NCBI RefSeq assembly: GCF_002288105.1
Contig: NZ_CP016774.1
Location: forward strand, 806,001-870,000
DNA from: Candidatus Planktophila versatilis
GTDB lineage: Bacteria > Actinomycetota > Actinomycetes > Nanopelagicales > Nanopelagicaceae
Length of the DNA: 64,000 nt
Direction of reading: 5' to 3'
The notes under the pieces are model-generated. The model saw only the letters and a program-made list of their open reading frames with translations. It ran no database searches and had not been told where the DNA came from. Position 1 is the first letter of the stretch; every line of letters begins with the position of its first letter. This document shows, piece by piece, positions 49,086 to 59,304 of this stretch. Made by a program: the position numbers and the translations under genes.

Positions 49086-49930
49086 ACCAACTCCTCGGTT
49101 CCAGCTTTACGCACATAGACGGTAACCAGAATCAAGATCGAGATCATGAGCGTAAATGAGAGCGCCGAAGCCGTTGGGTAATCAACAATTCTAAAGTATC
49201 TGGACTCAATCACATTTCCCAACATCTTTGTCTGCGGACTACCCAGAATTGCCGCATTCACATAATCACCTGCCGCTGGAATAAATGTCAGCAAAGTTCC
49301 GGCGACAACTCCCGGCATAGATAGCGGAAGAGTCACGCGGCGGAAAGTAGTAAAGCCATTGGCATAGAGATCACCTGATGCTTCAAGTGTGCGCGGGTCG
49401 ATGCGATCGATGGAGGCATAGAGCGGCAGAGTCATGAAGGGTAAGAAGTTATATGTCATACCCATGACCACCGCAAAAGCGCTAGAGGTCAGGGTCGTGC
49501 TCTCGGAGATGACGTGCAGCGAGCGAAGTGTGGGAACAACAAAACCTTCTTCGCCAAGAATTTGTTTCCACGCAATGGTACGAAGTAAGAAGGAGGTAAA
49601 GAACGGCGCGATGACAAGTACCAGCATGACATTCTTAAATCGCCCACCTTTAAAGGCGATGGTGTAGGCAAGTGGATAAGCAATTGCCAGCGCAAGCACA
49701 GTAGCAATGAGTGCATAAAGAAATGAGCGACCGAATTGCTCTCTATTTTCCACAAAGGCATCGAAGTAATTAGCAATGCGCCAGGTCTGTTCGTACTCAC
49801 CTGTATCTCCCCCACCCACTGGAGTCTGGGTAGAAGTCTGAGCAAGGTTAAATAAGGGAAGTATGAAGAAGATGAAGAGGAACCCCATCCCCGGAATCAA
49901 CAGGAGATACGGGGTGCTGATCTTTTTCAT
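49082..49930 (-). CDS. potB: Spermidine/putrescine ABC transporter permease PotB
   Basis: This is the first permease of the same transporter: 282 residues, about six transmembrane helices, EAA loop ASGDLYANGFTTFRRVTLPLSMPG. A Gly/Thr-rich periplasmic stretch follows the first helix (TPVGGGDTGEYEQTW). The start overlaps potA by 4 nt. Confidence 0.9.
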   Translation of the reverse strand: MKKISTPYLLLIPGMGFLFIFFILPLFNLAQTSTQTPVGGGDTGEYEQTWRIANYFDAFVENREQFGRSFLYALIATVLALAIAYPLAYTIAFKGGRFKNVMLVLVIAPFFTSFLLRTIAWKQILGEEGFVVPTLRSLHVISESTTLTSSAFAVVMGMTYNFLPFMTLPLYASIDRIDPRTLEASGDLYANGFTTFRRVTLPLSMPGVVAGTLLTFIPAAGDYVNAAILGSPQTKMLGNVIESRYFRIVDYPTASALSFTLMISILILVTVYVRKAGTEELV

Positions 49931-51078
49931 TCTTCTTCTAAATCCTCTTCGGGATTTACTTCAGTTCCGGCTTCGGCATCATCATCGCCACGCAGGGCGA
50001 AGGTAAAGACAGGCTCCCATGAGATGTTCACGCTCTCACCCACGCTAAAGGGTGCAACGCCATCATCGTTTTGTTCAAAGACCATGAGCTCTTGTCCCCA
50101 TGGCATCAGCACTTGGTATTGGGTAGAAACGCCAATATAGGAAACATCTTCAATCTTGCCGCCGGTGAGCACATTTCCAGAAGTTGATGTTTCAAGACGT
50201 GAAATACGGAACTTCTCTGGTCTGATACCTGCCAAAATTGAGTTATCAACTGCGTGTGAGCGATCTTTCTGCAGGGAAATCTTCTGCCCAAAGAGATCAA
50301 CAATTTGATTAGCTCCATCGGAGCCAGTGATACTTCCTTTAATCAGGTTTGACTGCCCAAGGAAGTTGGCAACAAATGCGGTCTTGGGATTGTCATAGAG
50401 TTCTGCTGGCGAACCCATCTGCTCAATTTCGCCCTCGTTCATCACCGCGATGGTGTCAGCCATGGTCATGGCTTCTTCCTGATCGTGGGTAACGTGCACG
50501 AAGGTAATTCCCACTTCCTTCTGAATCCACTTAAGTTCAATCTGCATCTGACGACGCAGCTTAAGGTCAAGTGCGCCCAGTGGTTCATCAAGGAGAAGCA
50601 GCGCTGGCCGGTTCACAATCGCGCGAGCAAGTGCGATGCGCTGTTGCTGCCCGCCAGATAACTGAGTTGGTTTACGTTGGGCCAAATGTGGAAGTTCCAC
50701 TAGATCTAACGCCTTATTGACCGCATCATCGACATCTTTAATACCGCGCCGGCGAAGGCCGAAGGCAATATTTTCAAAGATGGTTAGATGCGGAAAGAGG
50801 GCGTAGTTCTGAAAGACGGTATTGATAGGACGTTGATACGGCTTTGTATAGGTAATGTCAGTAGCACCCAAAGAGATAGTTCCCTGCGTAGGTTCTTCTA
50901 GCCCCGCGATCATGCGAAGCGTCGTTGTCTTTCCACATCCTGATGGTCCAAGGAGTGCAAAGAATGAGCCCTTCGGAATGATCAAGGACAAATCATTAAC
51001 GGCCGTGAAATCACCGTAACTCTTTGTTAGGTGTGAGAGCCCTAGATCTCCTCGCGCAGAACTTGCCGCATCTGACAC
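49927..51078 (-). CDS. potA: Spermidine/putrescine ABC transporter ATPase PotA
   Basis: This is the ATP-hydrolysing subunit. The 383 residues show Walker A GPSGCGKTTT (about 42-51), signature LSGGQQQRIALARA, Walker B LLLLDEPLGALD and a C-terminal TOBE domain (about 290-365) as in PotA. An acidic tail (EDLEEE) ends the protein. It follows potD directly, with no spacer. Confidence 0.94.
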   Translation of the reverse strand: MSDAASSARGDLGLSHLTKSYGDFTAVNDLSLIIPKGSFFALLGPSGCGKTTTLRMIAGLEEPTQGTISLGATDITYTKPYQRPINTVFQNYALFPHLTIFENIAFGLRRRGIKDVDDAVNKALDLVELPHLAQRKPTQLSGGQQQRIALARAIVNRPALLLLDEPLGALDLKLRRQMQIELKWIQKEVGITFVHVTHDQEEAMTMADTIAVMNEGEIEQMGSPAELYDNPKTAFVANFLGQSNLIKGSITGSDGANQIVDLFGQKISLQKDRSHAVDNSILAGIRPEKFRISRLETSTSGNVLTGGKIEDVSYIGVSTQYQVLMPWGQELMVFEQNDDGVAPFSVGESVNISWEPVFTFALRGDDDAEAGTEVNPEEDLEEE

Positions 51079-52245
51079 TTAGTTTCCGGCAGCCTTCTGG
51101 AAAGCTTCAGTCCAGGTTGTCTCTTCCGTTGGTGTCAGAGCACGGAATACCGAGAGGTTGGACATGGTCTTAGCAGTTGGGAAGATGAACTCACTTGCTG
51201 CTAGATCAGGATCAATCTTCTCCATCTCAGCTTGGGCGCCCTTGACCGGACAGAAGTAATTCACATATGCGGCAACTTCTGCGGCAACTGCTGGCTCGTA
51301 ATAGTAATTAATGAGCTTCTCCGCATTGGCCTTTGCCTCAGGGGTTGCAGTTGATGGAATCAACATATTATCGCCAGAGATAGTTCCGCCTGACTCTGGG
51401 ATGGCAAAGTCAAACTTTCCTTCATTTTCTGACTTTAGAATAAACATATCGCCAGACCAACCAATGACTGCAGTGGCATCACCAGAGGTGAGATCCTCTG
51501 CGTATTCGTTGCCCTTAACTCCGCGAATCCAACCATCGGCAATCTTCTGCGCTAGGAAGTCAACGCCATTCATAAACTGTGCTTCGGTCACTGTCTGTAG
51601 GTTGACACCTTGGGCCATCAAGATAATTCCGATGGTGTCACGCATTTCAGAGAGAACCACAATCTTTCCCTTATTAGCTGGGGAGAAGAGATCATCGAGT
51701 GTGCGAATGCCCTTTGGATTCTTGGTGGTGTTCCAACCAAAACCGCCCATGATGCCTTGCCAGGTCAGTGAGTAATCGCGGTTTGCATCATAAGAAGGTG
51801 CGGCAAGTGTGTCGACGATATTGCTCTTATTTGGAATATTTGCGGAATCAAATTTCTGCGCATAGCCCAGACGAATCCAGCGGCCAGCCATCCAATCTGT
51901 TGGGCAGACTAGGTCATAGCCAATATCTTTATTCAACTTAAGCTGAGCTTGAACTTTTCCAAAGAACTCATCATTATCGTTGTAATCTTCCAAATACTTA
52001 ACATCAATGCCACTGTCCTTAATGAATGCCTGCAGCGTTGGATAATTCTTACCTGAGTCATCAACATCAAGGTAGAGCGGCCAGTTGCCCCAACGAATGG
52101 CGTTCTCAGAAGATCCACCACCGGAACCACATGCAGCGAGCGCACTTGCACCAGCTACTGCGCCAGCGCCAGCTAAAACGGCGCGACGCGAAACTTTAGA
52201 ATTAATGATTGAACGTGCTTCTGGAGAGAGCGGTTTTTTAGCCAT
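51079..52245 (-). CDS. potD: Polyamine-binding lipoprotein PotD, Tat type
   Basis: This is the substrate-binding subunit. The 388 residues begin at ATG 52245 (MAKKPLSPEA), preceded by AAAGGAG; the frame is open 18 codons further but that extension is upstream of the promoter. The signal has a twin-arginine SRRAVLAGAGAVAG followed by a lipobox ALAAC, so it is probably exported folded by Tat and lipidated. The mature part carries RWGNWPLYLD, typical of PotD/F. A promoter lies about 50 nt upstream. Confidence 0.92.
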   Translation of the reverse strand: MAKKPLSPEARSIINSKVSRRAVLAGAGAVAGASALAACGSGGGSSENAIRWGNWPLYLDVDDSGKNYPTLQAFIKDSGIDVKYLEDYNDNDEFFGKVQAQLKLNKDIGYDLVCPTDWMAGRWIRLGYAQKFDSANIPNKSNIVDTLAAPSYDANRDYSLTWQGIMGGFGWNTTKNPKGIRTLDDLFSPANKGKIVVLSEMRDTIGIILMAQGVNLQTVTEAQFMNGVDFLAQKIADGWIRGVKGNEYAEDLTSGDATAVIGWSGDMFILKSENEGKFDFAIPESGGTISGDNMLIPSTATPEAKANAEKLINYYYEPAVAAEVAAYVNYFCPVKGAQAEMEKIDPDLAASEFIFPTAKTMSNLSVFRALTPTEETTWTEAFQKAAGN

Positions 52246-52297
52246 GGTTAAGGCTCCTTTTTTAATTGCCGGAATAAGGGACGGTTGAGCAGGGCCC

Positions 52298-52326
52298 ATT
52301 ATGTAACTCTTTGCCCCCTAGGCCAA
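52298..52326 (-). promoter_or_regulatory. Promoter of the potDABC-dxr-rip1-ispG transcript
   Basis: TTGGCC (complement of 52321-52326) and CATAAT (complement of 52298-52303) are separated by exactly 17 nt. Transcription would start about 45 nt before potD. It is the best promoter-like sequence in the 135-nt gap between the dehydrogenase and potD. Confidence 0.6.
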
Positions 52327-52328
52327 AT

Positions 52329-52369
52329 ATAAATCGGTTAATTTTTGGTGATTTTCTCACCCGATTTAT
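52329..52369 (-). promoter_or_regulatory. Nested inverted repeat upstream of the pot promoter
   Basis: ATAAATCGG (52329-52337) and CCGATTTAT (52361-52369) are perfect 9-bp arms. Inside, GGTGA (52347-52351) and TCACC (52357-52361) form a second 5-bp stem with a 5-nt loop. The element begins 12 nt after the dehydrogenase stop and ends two bases before the pot -35. It may terminate the upstream transcript or serve as an operator. Confidence 0.5.
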
Positions 52370-52380
52370 GCCCCAGATGC

Positions 52381-53808
52381 TTACGCGTTGAGGTTGCTCA
52401 TCACATGCTTGATGCGGGTGTAATCCTCAAAGCCATAGCTGGAGAGATCCTTGCCATATCCACTGCGCTTGAAACCACCATGTGGCATCTCCGCCACCAG
52501 TGGGATGTGGGTATTAATCCAGACACATCCGAAGTCAAAGGCCTTAGCCATCCGCATTGCTCGCCCATGGTCTTTAGTCCAGACCGAAGATGCCAGGCCG
52601 TAATCAACGCCATTGGCCATCGCCACCGCCTCAGCTTCATCGGCAAACTTCTGAATGGTAATTACCGGCCCAAAGATTTCAGATTGAATCAACTCATCGC
52701 TCTGCTTGAGGTCAGCAATCACAGTAGGTGCGATGAAGTAGCCAGCTAAATTAGTGGGCGCTCCCCCTGCCACAACCCGAGCATGTGATGGCACGCGAGT
52801 GATAAAGCCACTGACCCGGTCAAACTGGTTCTTATTATTAACCGGCCCCACTAAGACATCTTCTGAAGGCATACCCATAGCAATCTGATTGGTTGCTTGA
52901 TCGGCTAATAACTTCACCATCTCCTCATAAACCCCAGCTTGCACGAGCACGCGAGTAGCTGCAGTGCAATCTTGTCCGGCGTTAAAAAATCCGGCAATCG
53001 CAATTCCTTCGGCCGCAGCTGCTAAGTCGGCATCGTTAAAGACAACAACGGGTGCTTTGCCACCGAGTTCTAGATGAACACGCTTAAGTGATTTGGCAGC
53101 ACCTGCTGCAACTTCCATACCTGCGCGAACAGATCCTGTAATAGAGACCATGGCAGGAGTTGGGTGATCAACTAGTAGCGCACCAGTTTCACGTTCACCA
53201 GTGACCACATTGATCACGCCATCAGGTAAGAACTCACTCATAATCTGTGCCATAAAGACTGTCGATGCAGGAGTTGTATCACTTGGCTTCAATACAACGG
53301 TATTTCCAGCTGCAATAGCTGGTGCCCATTTCCACACTGCCATCATCATGGGGTAATTCCACGGCGTTACTTGGGCGCAGACTCCCACCGGCTCGCGGCG
53401 AATAAAGGAGGTCATCCCCTTCATATATTCACCGGCAGATTTACCTTCTAAATTACGAGCAGCACCGGCAAAGAAGCGAATCTGATCCACCATCGGTGGA
53501 ACTTCCTCCGATGCGGTAAGCCCCACAGGCTTGCCGCAGTTCTCTGATTCAATGGCAACAAACTCATCAGCTCTAGATTCAATGGCATCGGCAATTTTAA
53601 GCAACGCTTTCTGGCGCTCAGATGGTGTGGAATCTCGCCAATCAACAAAGGCGGCACTTGCCGCTTTCATTGCCTTATCAATATCGGCAGCATTTGATTT
53701 AGGAGCGGTGGCAAAAGGCTGGGCAGTAGCCGGGTTAATCAGGGTTGTGACTTCACCGGATGCACTTTCAACTGATTTTCCATTGATGAAATTCTGTAAC
53801 TTCTTCAC
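52381..53808 (-). CDS. Aldehyde dehydrogenase, probably gamma-aminobutyraldehyde dehydrogenase
   Basis: This NAD-dependent dehydrogenase of 475 residues has the cofactor segment TPWNYPMMMAVWKWAPAIAAGNTVVLKPSD, the catalytic glutamate in LELGGKAP and the catalytic cysteine in GQDCTAATRV. Similarity in these blocks to actinobacterial aminobutyraldehyde dehydrogenases, and its place beside potDABC, suggest oxidation of 4-aminobutanal from putrescine to GABA. Other aminoaldehydes or betaine aldehyde are possible. No polyamine aminotransferase is nearby. Confidence 0.83.
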   Translation of the reverse strand: MKKLQNFINGKSVESASGEVTTLINPATAQPFATAPKSNAADIDKAMKAASAAFVDWRDSTPSERQKALLKIADAIESRADEFVAIESENCGKPVGLTASEEVPPMVDQIRFFAGAARNLEGKSAGEYMKGMTSFIRREPVGVCAQVTPWNYPMMMAVWKWAPAIAAGNTVVLKPSDTTPASTVFMAQIMSEFLPDGVINVVTGERETGALLVDHPTPAMVSITGSVRAGMEVAAGAAKSLKRVHLELGGKAPVVVFNDADLAAAAEGIAIAGFFNAGQDCTAATRVLVQAGVYEEMVKLLADQATNQIAMGMPSEDVLVGPVNNKNQFDRVSGFITRVPSHARVVAGGAPTNLAGYFIAPTVIADLKQSDELIQSEIFGPVITIQKFADEAEAVAMANGVDYGLASSVWTKDHGRAMRMAKAFDFGCVWINTHIPLVAEMPHGGFKRSGYGKDLSSYGFEDYTRIKHVMSNLNA

Positions 53809-53811
53809 TTC

Positions 53812-54282
53812 TTATGCCTGACCCTTCGTTGCCCTAACCATCTGATCACCATGATCATATGGATGCTTGGTATATGCCTCTAGCCATCTGGCCACAGTGA
53901 ATTTACCTGATTCGCTATGCTCGCCAAACTTCTCTAAATCACTCATCTCTAAGCGCTTCACTAAATCTAGTGAACTTGCCCGCACTGCGGCATAAACAGC
54001 AATTGCGTTTGCAACCGGTGCGTCAACATAACCAAGCTTTGCTTCATTAGCCCAGGCACCCTCGTCATAGCCTTGAATAATCGAGCCTTCTGGCTCGGCA
54101 ATGAGCCTGCGCAAGCGGGCATAAGACTGGGCTTCCGAATCTGCCATGTGGTGAATACATTGGCGAGCAGACCATTCATTTTCTGCGTGCACATCCAACA
54201 ATTCTGGAGTTAGCGCCCGCGCTAAGTTAAGAAAATACTGACTGGCTGCCTCATAGGCCGCTGCTGCTTCCTTCATATCCAT
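53812..54282 (-). CDS. DinB-superfamily protein
   Basis: These 156 residues have the four-helix DinB/YfiT fold pattern: NEWSARQCIHHMADSEAQSY with the first histidine, and HPYDHGDQMV near the C-terminus supplying further metal ligands. Such proteins are metal-binding, often thiol-dependent transferases; no substrate can be read here. It ends 3 nt before the aldehyde dehydrogenase start, so the two are probably expressed together. Confidence 0.78.
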   Translation of the reverse strand: MDMKEAAAAYEAASQYFLNLARALTPELLDVHAENEWSARQCIHHMADSEAQSYARLRRLIAEPEGSIIQGYDEGAWANEAKLGYVDAPVANAIAVYAAVRASSLDLVKRLEMSDLEKFGEHSESGKFTVARWLEAYTKHPYDHGDQMVRATKGQA

Positions 54283-54295
54283 ATCGGGATACTAG

Positions 54296-55417
54296 TTAAA
54301 TCTTCTCCTTCTCGCTAGCGGCCAACTGACCACAAGCTCCATCAATTTCTCGGCCACGAGTATCTCTCACCGTTACCGGAACACCGTAAGACTCAAGAAT
54401 TCGCACAAATTCTGCTTCATCTTCCCGCCTTGAAGCGGTCCACTTAGATCCGGGGGTTGGATTCAGCGGAATCAAATTCACGTGAGCATTGCGATTCTTC
54501 AGCAATCTTCCCAATAAATCTGAACGCCAAGATTGATCGTTGATATCTCGAATCAGTGCGTACTCAATCGAGTAGCGGCGGCCCGTCTTCTTCTCATAGG
54601 CATCGGCTGCTGCAAGTACTTCGCGAACATTAAAACGATTATTAATCGGAACGAGTGAATCGCGGAGTTCATCATCAGGTGTGTGAAGTGAAACAGCTAA
54701 GGTGCAATTAATCCCTTCATCCGTCAGCTTTTCGATTCCTGGTACAAGGCCAACGGTAGAGACAACTACTGAACGAGCAGAGATGCCAAGGCCATCAGGG
54801 TTGGGGTCAGTGATGTTACGCAGCGTGCGCACCACGGCGTTGTAGTTAGCAAGTGGTTCACCCATTCCCATAAAGACAATATTGGAAAGTCTTGTGGGTC
54901 CTCCTGGCAGCTCACCATTGGCACAGGCACGAGCTGCTGCAACTATTTGGTCGGTAATTTCTGCCGCCGATAAATTGCGGGTAAGACCAGCTTGGCCCGT
55001 GGCGCAAAATGGACAGTTCATGCCACATCCTGCTTGGGATGAAATGCAGACTGTTGTGCGATCTGTGTAACGCATCAAGACTGACTCAACGAGAACTCCA
55101 TCGTGTAACTTCCACAAGTCTTTCCGAGTCATTCCGCCGTCTGTCGTGCGAGTGGTGACTAGCTCAATCATCTTTGGCGTGAGTGCATCAGCAATTACTT
55201 GGCGCTCGGCTGCCGGGATATCAGACCAATCATCGGGTGTGTGAGATAAATGAGAGAAGTAATGAGTTGCAACTTGGGCTGCGCGAAATGGTTGGAAACC
55301 AAGTTCCTTCGCCCATGCTTTTCTATCAGCCGGTGCCAGATCAGCTAAATGTTTAGGAGCCTTCTTGCGTTGTACTGGTTCATCAAAGACTAACTTCAAC
55401 TCTGAATTAGTTGTCAT
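54296..55417 (-). CDS. rlmN: Dual-specificity 23S rRNA/tRNA adenine C2-methyltransferase RlmN
   Basis: RlmN is a radical-SAM enzyme that methylates A2503 of 23S rRNA and A37 of some tRNAs. The 373 residues carry [21 protein letters not shown] (CxxxCxxC cluster motif), [11 protein letters not shown] and the catalytic C-terminal cysteine in GACGQLA. The start overlaps the cdsA stop by 4 nt. Confidence 0.96.
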   Translation of the reverse strand: MTTNSELKLVFDEPVQRKKAPKHLADLAPADRKAWAKELGFQPFRAAQVATHYFSHLSHTPDDWSDIPAAERQVIADALTPKMIELVTTRTTDGGMTRKDLWKLHDGVLVESVLMRYTDRTTVCISSQAGCGMNCPFCATGQAGLTRNLSAAEITDQIVAAARACANGELPGGPTRLSNIVFMGMGEPLANYNAVVRTLRNITDPNPDGLGISARSVVVSTVGLVPGIEKLTDEGINCTLAVSLHTPDDELRDSLVPINNRFNVREVLAAADAYEKKTGRRYSIEYALIRDINDQSWRSDLLGRLLKNRNAHVNLIPLNPTPGSKWTASRREDEAEFVRILESYGVPVTVRDTRGREIDGACGQLAASEKEKI

Positions 55418-56274
55418 AACAGACCTGAATCTTGCGCACGTCGCACAATTTCAAGTGCGAGCCACAAGGCAGGTGCGGCAAAGAGAACTGAATCTAGGCG
55501 ATCCATAACTCCCCCATGTCCAGGCAGAAGAGTTCCCATATCTTTAATGGCAACATCTCGCTTCAGTGCAGATTCAATGAGATCTCCGGCCGTTGCGGTA
55601 AAGACGGTGAGCACGCCAGCTGCTGCACCTAACCACCAATCAGAATCCATAATGTAATGAAAAGCGAGTGAACCACCGATTACCGTAAAGATCAGAGAGC
55701 CAACAAGACCTTCAATAGTCTTCTTCGGGCTGATCTTTGGTGCAAGGGGGTGCTTACCAATCAGAACTCCGGTCAGATAAGCAAAGGTGTCGTTGCACGA
55801 AACCAGAATGACGAAGGTCATTACGCGCTCAAGTCCGTTATAGGGGCGAGCCAGCAGAATCAAGAATCCAGCCAAAAATGGTAGATAGATAAGAGCCAGT
55901 GCTGAAGCTGAAGCAGTCTTGACGAAGTTTTCAGTTCCACGCGGTAGCAAGAGAACTAGTAATGCTGGGAAGGAGATTGCGGTTGCAACAGCTAAACCAG
56001 AGACTCCCCCAAGCCAGGTTGATGCACACAGTGCAATCGAGGCGGTAGTTAAGGACCAGAGTGGAATGTGAATATCTACGGCGGTAAAGGCGCGATTGAT
56101 CTCACGGATTCCAAGAATGACTGCGCCAGTAACTAGAACAGCAAATAGAACTCGGAAGGTTGAAAGTGATAACCAGACAAGGAGAAGGATTCCCAGGCTG
56201 ACCAGGATGGAGGGCAGAAGTTTTCGACCAGCGCGCTTATTAATAGCCTCGTTAATCGAATGTAAATCAGACAC
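55414..56274 (-). CDS. cdsA: Phosphatidate cytidylyltransferase
   Basis: CdsA makes CDP-diacylglycerol, the substrate of PgsA. The 286-residue membrane protein has about seven or eight helices and the C-terminal signature [33 protein letters not shown]. frr-cdsA-rlmN is the conserved actinobacterial order; it follows frr by 23 nt. Confidence 0.95.
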   Translation of the reverse strand: MSDLHSINEAINKRAGRKLLPSILVSLGILLLVWLSLSTFRVLFAVLVTGAVILGIREINRAFTAVDIHIPLWSLTTASIALCASTWLGGVSGLAVATAISFPALLVLLLPRGTENFVKTASASALALIYLPFLAGFLILLARPYNGLERVMTFVILVSCNDTFAYLTGVLIGKHPLAPKISPKKTIEGLVGSLIFTVIGGSLAFHYIMDSDWWLGAAAGVLTVFTATAGDLIESALKRDVAIKDMGTLLPGHGGVMDRLDSVLFAAPALWLALEIVRRAQDSGLL

Positions 56275-56297
56275 GGTAAGTGAGCCCCAAGGAAGTC

Positions 56298-56861
56298 TTA
56301 GACTTCTAGAAGCTCAGCCTCCTTATGCTTTAAAAGCTCATCAATCTTGGCCACATGATCTGATGTGATCTTCTCAAGCTCTTTCTCACCACGACTTAAA
56401 TCATCTTTTCCAATATCGCCATCTTTTTCTAACTTCTCCATCAATTCTTTTGCAGTGCGGCGGATATTGCGCACGGAAATCTTTGAATCCTCCGCCTTAG
56501 TCTTTGCCACCTTGATGTAATCCTTACGGCGCTCCTCCGTTAACTGCGGAAAGCTCACTCGAATCACTGCGCCATCGGAAGCTGGGTTGACGCCCAAATC
56601 TGATTCCCGGATTGCTTTTTCAATTGAGGCACTTGCGCCCTTATCAAAGGGAGAGATGATTGCCATCCGTGGCTCCGGGATCTGAATAGAGGCAAGCTGT
56701 GAAAGTGGAGTGTAGGTACCGTAGTAATCGACCATGATCTTGTTAAACATGGCAGGGTGAGCACGGCCGGTGCGAATAGCGCCAAAGTCATCTTTGGCAA
56801 CTTCCACAGCCTTATTCATCTTCTCGGTCGCTTCATGAAGTGCGCTGGTTACATCTGCCAT
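56298..56861 (-). CDS. frr: Ribosome recycling factor
   Basis: RRF splits post-termination ribosomes with EF-G. The 187 residues include the FGAIRTGRAHPAMFNKIMVDYYG block and the long helical-bundle C-terminus. It follows pyrH by 28 nt. Confidence 0.97.
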   Translation of the reverse strand: MADVTSALHEATEKMNKAVEVAKDDFGAIRTGRAHPAMFNKIMVDYYGTYTPLSQLASIQIPEPRMAIISPFDKGASASIEKAIRESDLGVNPASDGAVIRVSFPQLTEERRKDYIKVAKTKAEDSKISVRNIRRTAKELMEKLEKDGDIGKDDLSRGEKELEKITSDHVAKIDELLKHKEAELLEV

Positions 56862-56889
56862 GGTCTGTGCTCCTTATGTATCTCTCGTT

Positions 56890-57612
56890 CTAAGAAACGA
56901 GAGTTCCAATCTTTTCACCACGTACTGCGCGGCCAATATTTCCATTGGTCATCAAGTCAAAGACCACGATAGGTAGGTGGTTCTCGCGACATAAGCTAAA
57001 AGCTGCAGCATCGGCTACTGCCAGTGACTTCTGCAAGACTTCATCATAAGAAATTGTGTCAAACATTGTGGCGCTCTTATCTTTCCGTGGATCTGCGTTA
57101 TAAACGCCATCGACGCCAGATTTAGCGAGCAGGAGCGCGCCTGCTCCAATTTCAAGTGCGCGCTGGGCGGCAACGGTATCTGTTGTAAAGAACGGCATTC
57201 CGGCACCAGCACCAAAGATCACAACGCGACCCTTTTCCAAGTGGCGAATAGCACGGCGTGGAACATATGGCTCAGCAACTTGACCCATCGCAATAGCGGT
57301 TTGAACGCGAGTATCAACGCCCTCTTTTTCAAGGAAGTCTTGCAGTGCTAAACAGTTCATCACTGTGCCGAGCATTCCCATGTAGTCAGCGCGAGAGCGC
57401 TCCATGCCACGCTCAGATAGTTCGGCGCCCCGGAAGAAATTACCGCCACCGACAACAATGGCGATTTGAACTCCACTGCGAACTACATCTGCAATCTGTT
57501 TTGCCACATCTGCTAAGACATCGGGATCAACACCGATGCCCTTATTGCCTCCGAAAACTTCGCCGGAAAGCTTAAGGAGCACCCGCTGATACGTTCCTCT
57601 TGTACCTGGCAT
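56890..57612 (-). CDS. pyrH: UMP kinase
   Basis: PyrH phosphorylates UMP to UDP. The 240 residues of the amino-acid-kinase fold show [23 protein letters not shown] and [20 protein letters not shown]. It lies between tsf (46 nt) and frr. Confidence 0.97.
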   Translation of the reverse strand: MPGTRGTYQRVLLKLSGEVFGGNKGIGVDPDVLADVAKQIADVVRSGVQIAIVVGGGNFFRGAELSERGMERSRADYMGMLGTVMNCLALQDFLEKEGVDTRVQTAIAMGQVAEPYVPRRAIRHLEKGRVVIFGAGAGMPFFTTDTVAAQRALEIGAGALLLAKSGVDGVYNADPRKDKSATMFDTISYDEVLQKSLAVADAAAFSLCRENHLPIVVFDLMTNGNIGRAVRGEKIGTLVS

Positions 57613-57658
57613 TGGTGCTCCCCTCGCTCTACTTCGTTTTAAATCCTTGGGATTTAGT

Positions 57659-58486
57659 TTACTGACCTACGCGGAAACGGTGGAATGCCTTGACGGCGGT
57701 TCCTGCCTCATCGAGGATCTGCTTCACAGTCTTCTTGGCATCCTTAGCAAAAGCCTGCTCGATAAGTGAAACTTCCTTCACAAAACCGGTAACGCGCCCC
57801 TCAATAATCTTTGACAGTGAAGCCTCAGGCTTACCTTCTGCGCGAGCTGTCTCCTCAGCTAGTCGACGCTCGGTATCAATGAGGTCCGCTGGAACATCTT
57901 CGCGATTAACAAAACGTGGTGCAAATGCTGCGATGTGCTGTGCCACATCTTTACCTACTTCTGCTGCTTCCTTCGCAAGTGAGACTAGAACGCCAACCTG
58001 TGGTGGCAAATCTGGACTTGTCTTGTGAAGATAAAGTCCAACTGGACCTTGAATTACCGCAACGTTGCGAATTTCAATTTTCTCACCCAGTGTGGCATTT
58101 CCTTCATCAATCACAGACTGCACGGTCTTGCCGTTAGCCATCGTTGATGCCAGGAATGTTGCCACATCTGCTGACTTAGCAGAAAGTAGGTGCTCGATCA
58201 TTTCATCGCCAAGTGCGATAAAACGCTCGCCCTTTGCCACGAAGTCTGTCTCGCAGTTCAGCTCTAGCATGACGCCAACGTCACCTGAAACCTTTGCTAC
58301 GACTAAACCATTTGAAGTTAAACGACCTTCGCGCTTGGTAACGCCCTTTTGTCCCTTAACTCGAATGATTTCAACAGCCTTGTCATAATCACCGTCTGCT
58401 TCATCAAGTGCCTTCTTGCAATCGAGCATTCCTGCTGCAGTTGCTTCGCGAAGGCGCTTTACATCATTTGCTGAATAGTTAGCCAA
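57659..58486 (-). CDS. tsf: Elongation factor Ts
   Basis: EF-Ts exchanges nucleotide on EF-Tu. The 275 residues begin with the UBA-like [25 protein letters not shown] and contain the [12 protein letters not shown] core motif. It lies 5 nt after rpsB. Confidence 0.98.
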   Translation of the reverse strand: MANYSANDVKRLREATAAGMLDCKKALDEADGDYDKAVEIIRVKGQKGVTKREGRLTSNGLVVAKVSGDVGVMLELNCETDFVAKGERFIALGDEMIEHLLSAKSADVATFLASTMANGKTVQSVIDEGNATLGEKIEIRNVAVIQGPVGLYLHKTSPDLPPQVGVLVSLAKEAAEVGKDVAQHIAAFAPRFVNREDVPADLIDTERRLAEETARAEGKPEASLSKIIEGRVTGFVKEVSLIEQAFAKDAKKTVKQILDEAGTAVKAFHRFRVGQ

Positions 58487-58491
58487 TTTAC

Positions 58492-59286
58492 TTATGCCTC
58501 CACTGGTGCATCGGTTGCTGGTGCTGATGCTTGCAGGATCTCTGTTTCAAGAGCCGCTGCTGCTGCAGCCTCTGCAGTTGCAACTGGAGCTGGCGCAGCT
58601 GCGGTGCGAGCCTTAAGGCCCTCAACAATTGCATCAGTGATCACGCGAGTAAGTAGCTCGATGGAGCGAATAGCATCATCGTTACCTGGAATCTTGAAAT
58701 CAACTTCATCTGGATCACAGTTGGTATCAAGGATGGCAATGACAGGAATGCCGAGCTTCTTAGCTTCAGCAACCGCTAGGTGCTCCTTCTTGGTATCGAC
58801 AACCCAGATTGCTGAAGGCAACTTAGTCATGTGACGAATACCGTCGAGGTTCTTAAATAGTTTTTCGCGCTCACGGCGAAGAACAAGAAGTTCTTTCTTT
58901 GTGAGCAAGAGGTCATTTGCTGTCTCAAGTGCTTCCAGTTCTTTCAGGCGCTGAATACGCTTGTAGACAGTTGGGAAGTTTGTGAGCATTCCACCTAACC
59001 AGCGCTCTGTAACAGTTGGCATGCCAACGCGAGCTGCTTGATCAATGATTGGCTTGTGAGCCTGCTTCTTTGTTCCTACGAATAGGACGTGGCCACCCTT
59101 AGCAACAGTGTCCTTAACGAATGCATAAGCTGAGTCGATAAGTGCAAGTGATTGCTGGATGTCGATGATGTAGATGCCATTGCGTTCGGTGAAAATAAAA
59201 CGCTTCATCTTTGGATTCCAACGACGAGTCTGGTGTCCGAAGTGGACTCCGCTGTCGAGGAGTTCGCGCATTGTTACAACTGCCAT
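58492..59286 (-). CDS. rpsB: Small ribosomal subunit protein uS2
   Basis: uS2 joins the 30S subunit late. The 264 residues begin [31 protein letters not shown] and have an Ala-rich C-terminal extension ([18 protein letters not shown]). The start is ATG 59286, preceded by AAGGAG at about 9 nt; the upstream 13-codon opening belongs to the leader. A long structured leader lies between it and xerC. Confidence 0.98.
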   Translation of the reverse strand: MAVVTMRELLDSGVHFGHQTRRWNPKMKRFIFTERNGIYIIDIQQSLALIDSAYAFVKDTVAKGGHVLFVGTKKQAHKPIIDQAARVGMPTVTERWLGGMLTNFPTVYKRIQRLKELEALETANDLLLTKKELLVLRREREKLFKNLDGIRHMTKLPSAIWVVDTKKEHLAVAEAKKLGIPVIAILDTNCDPDEVDFKIPGNDDAIRSIELLTRVITDAIVEGLKARTAAAPAPVATAEAAAAAALETEILQASAPATDAPVEA

Positions 59287-59304
59287 GACGGCACGCTCCT
59301 TCTT

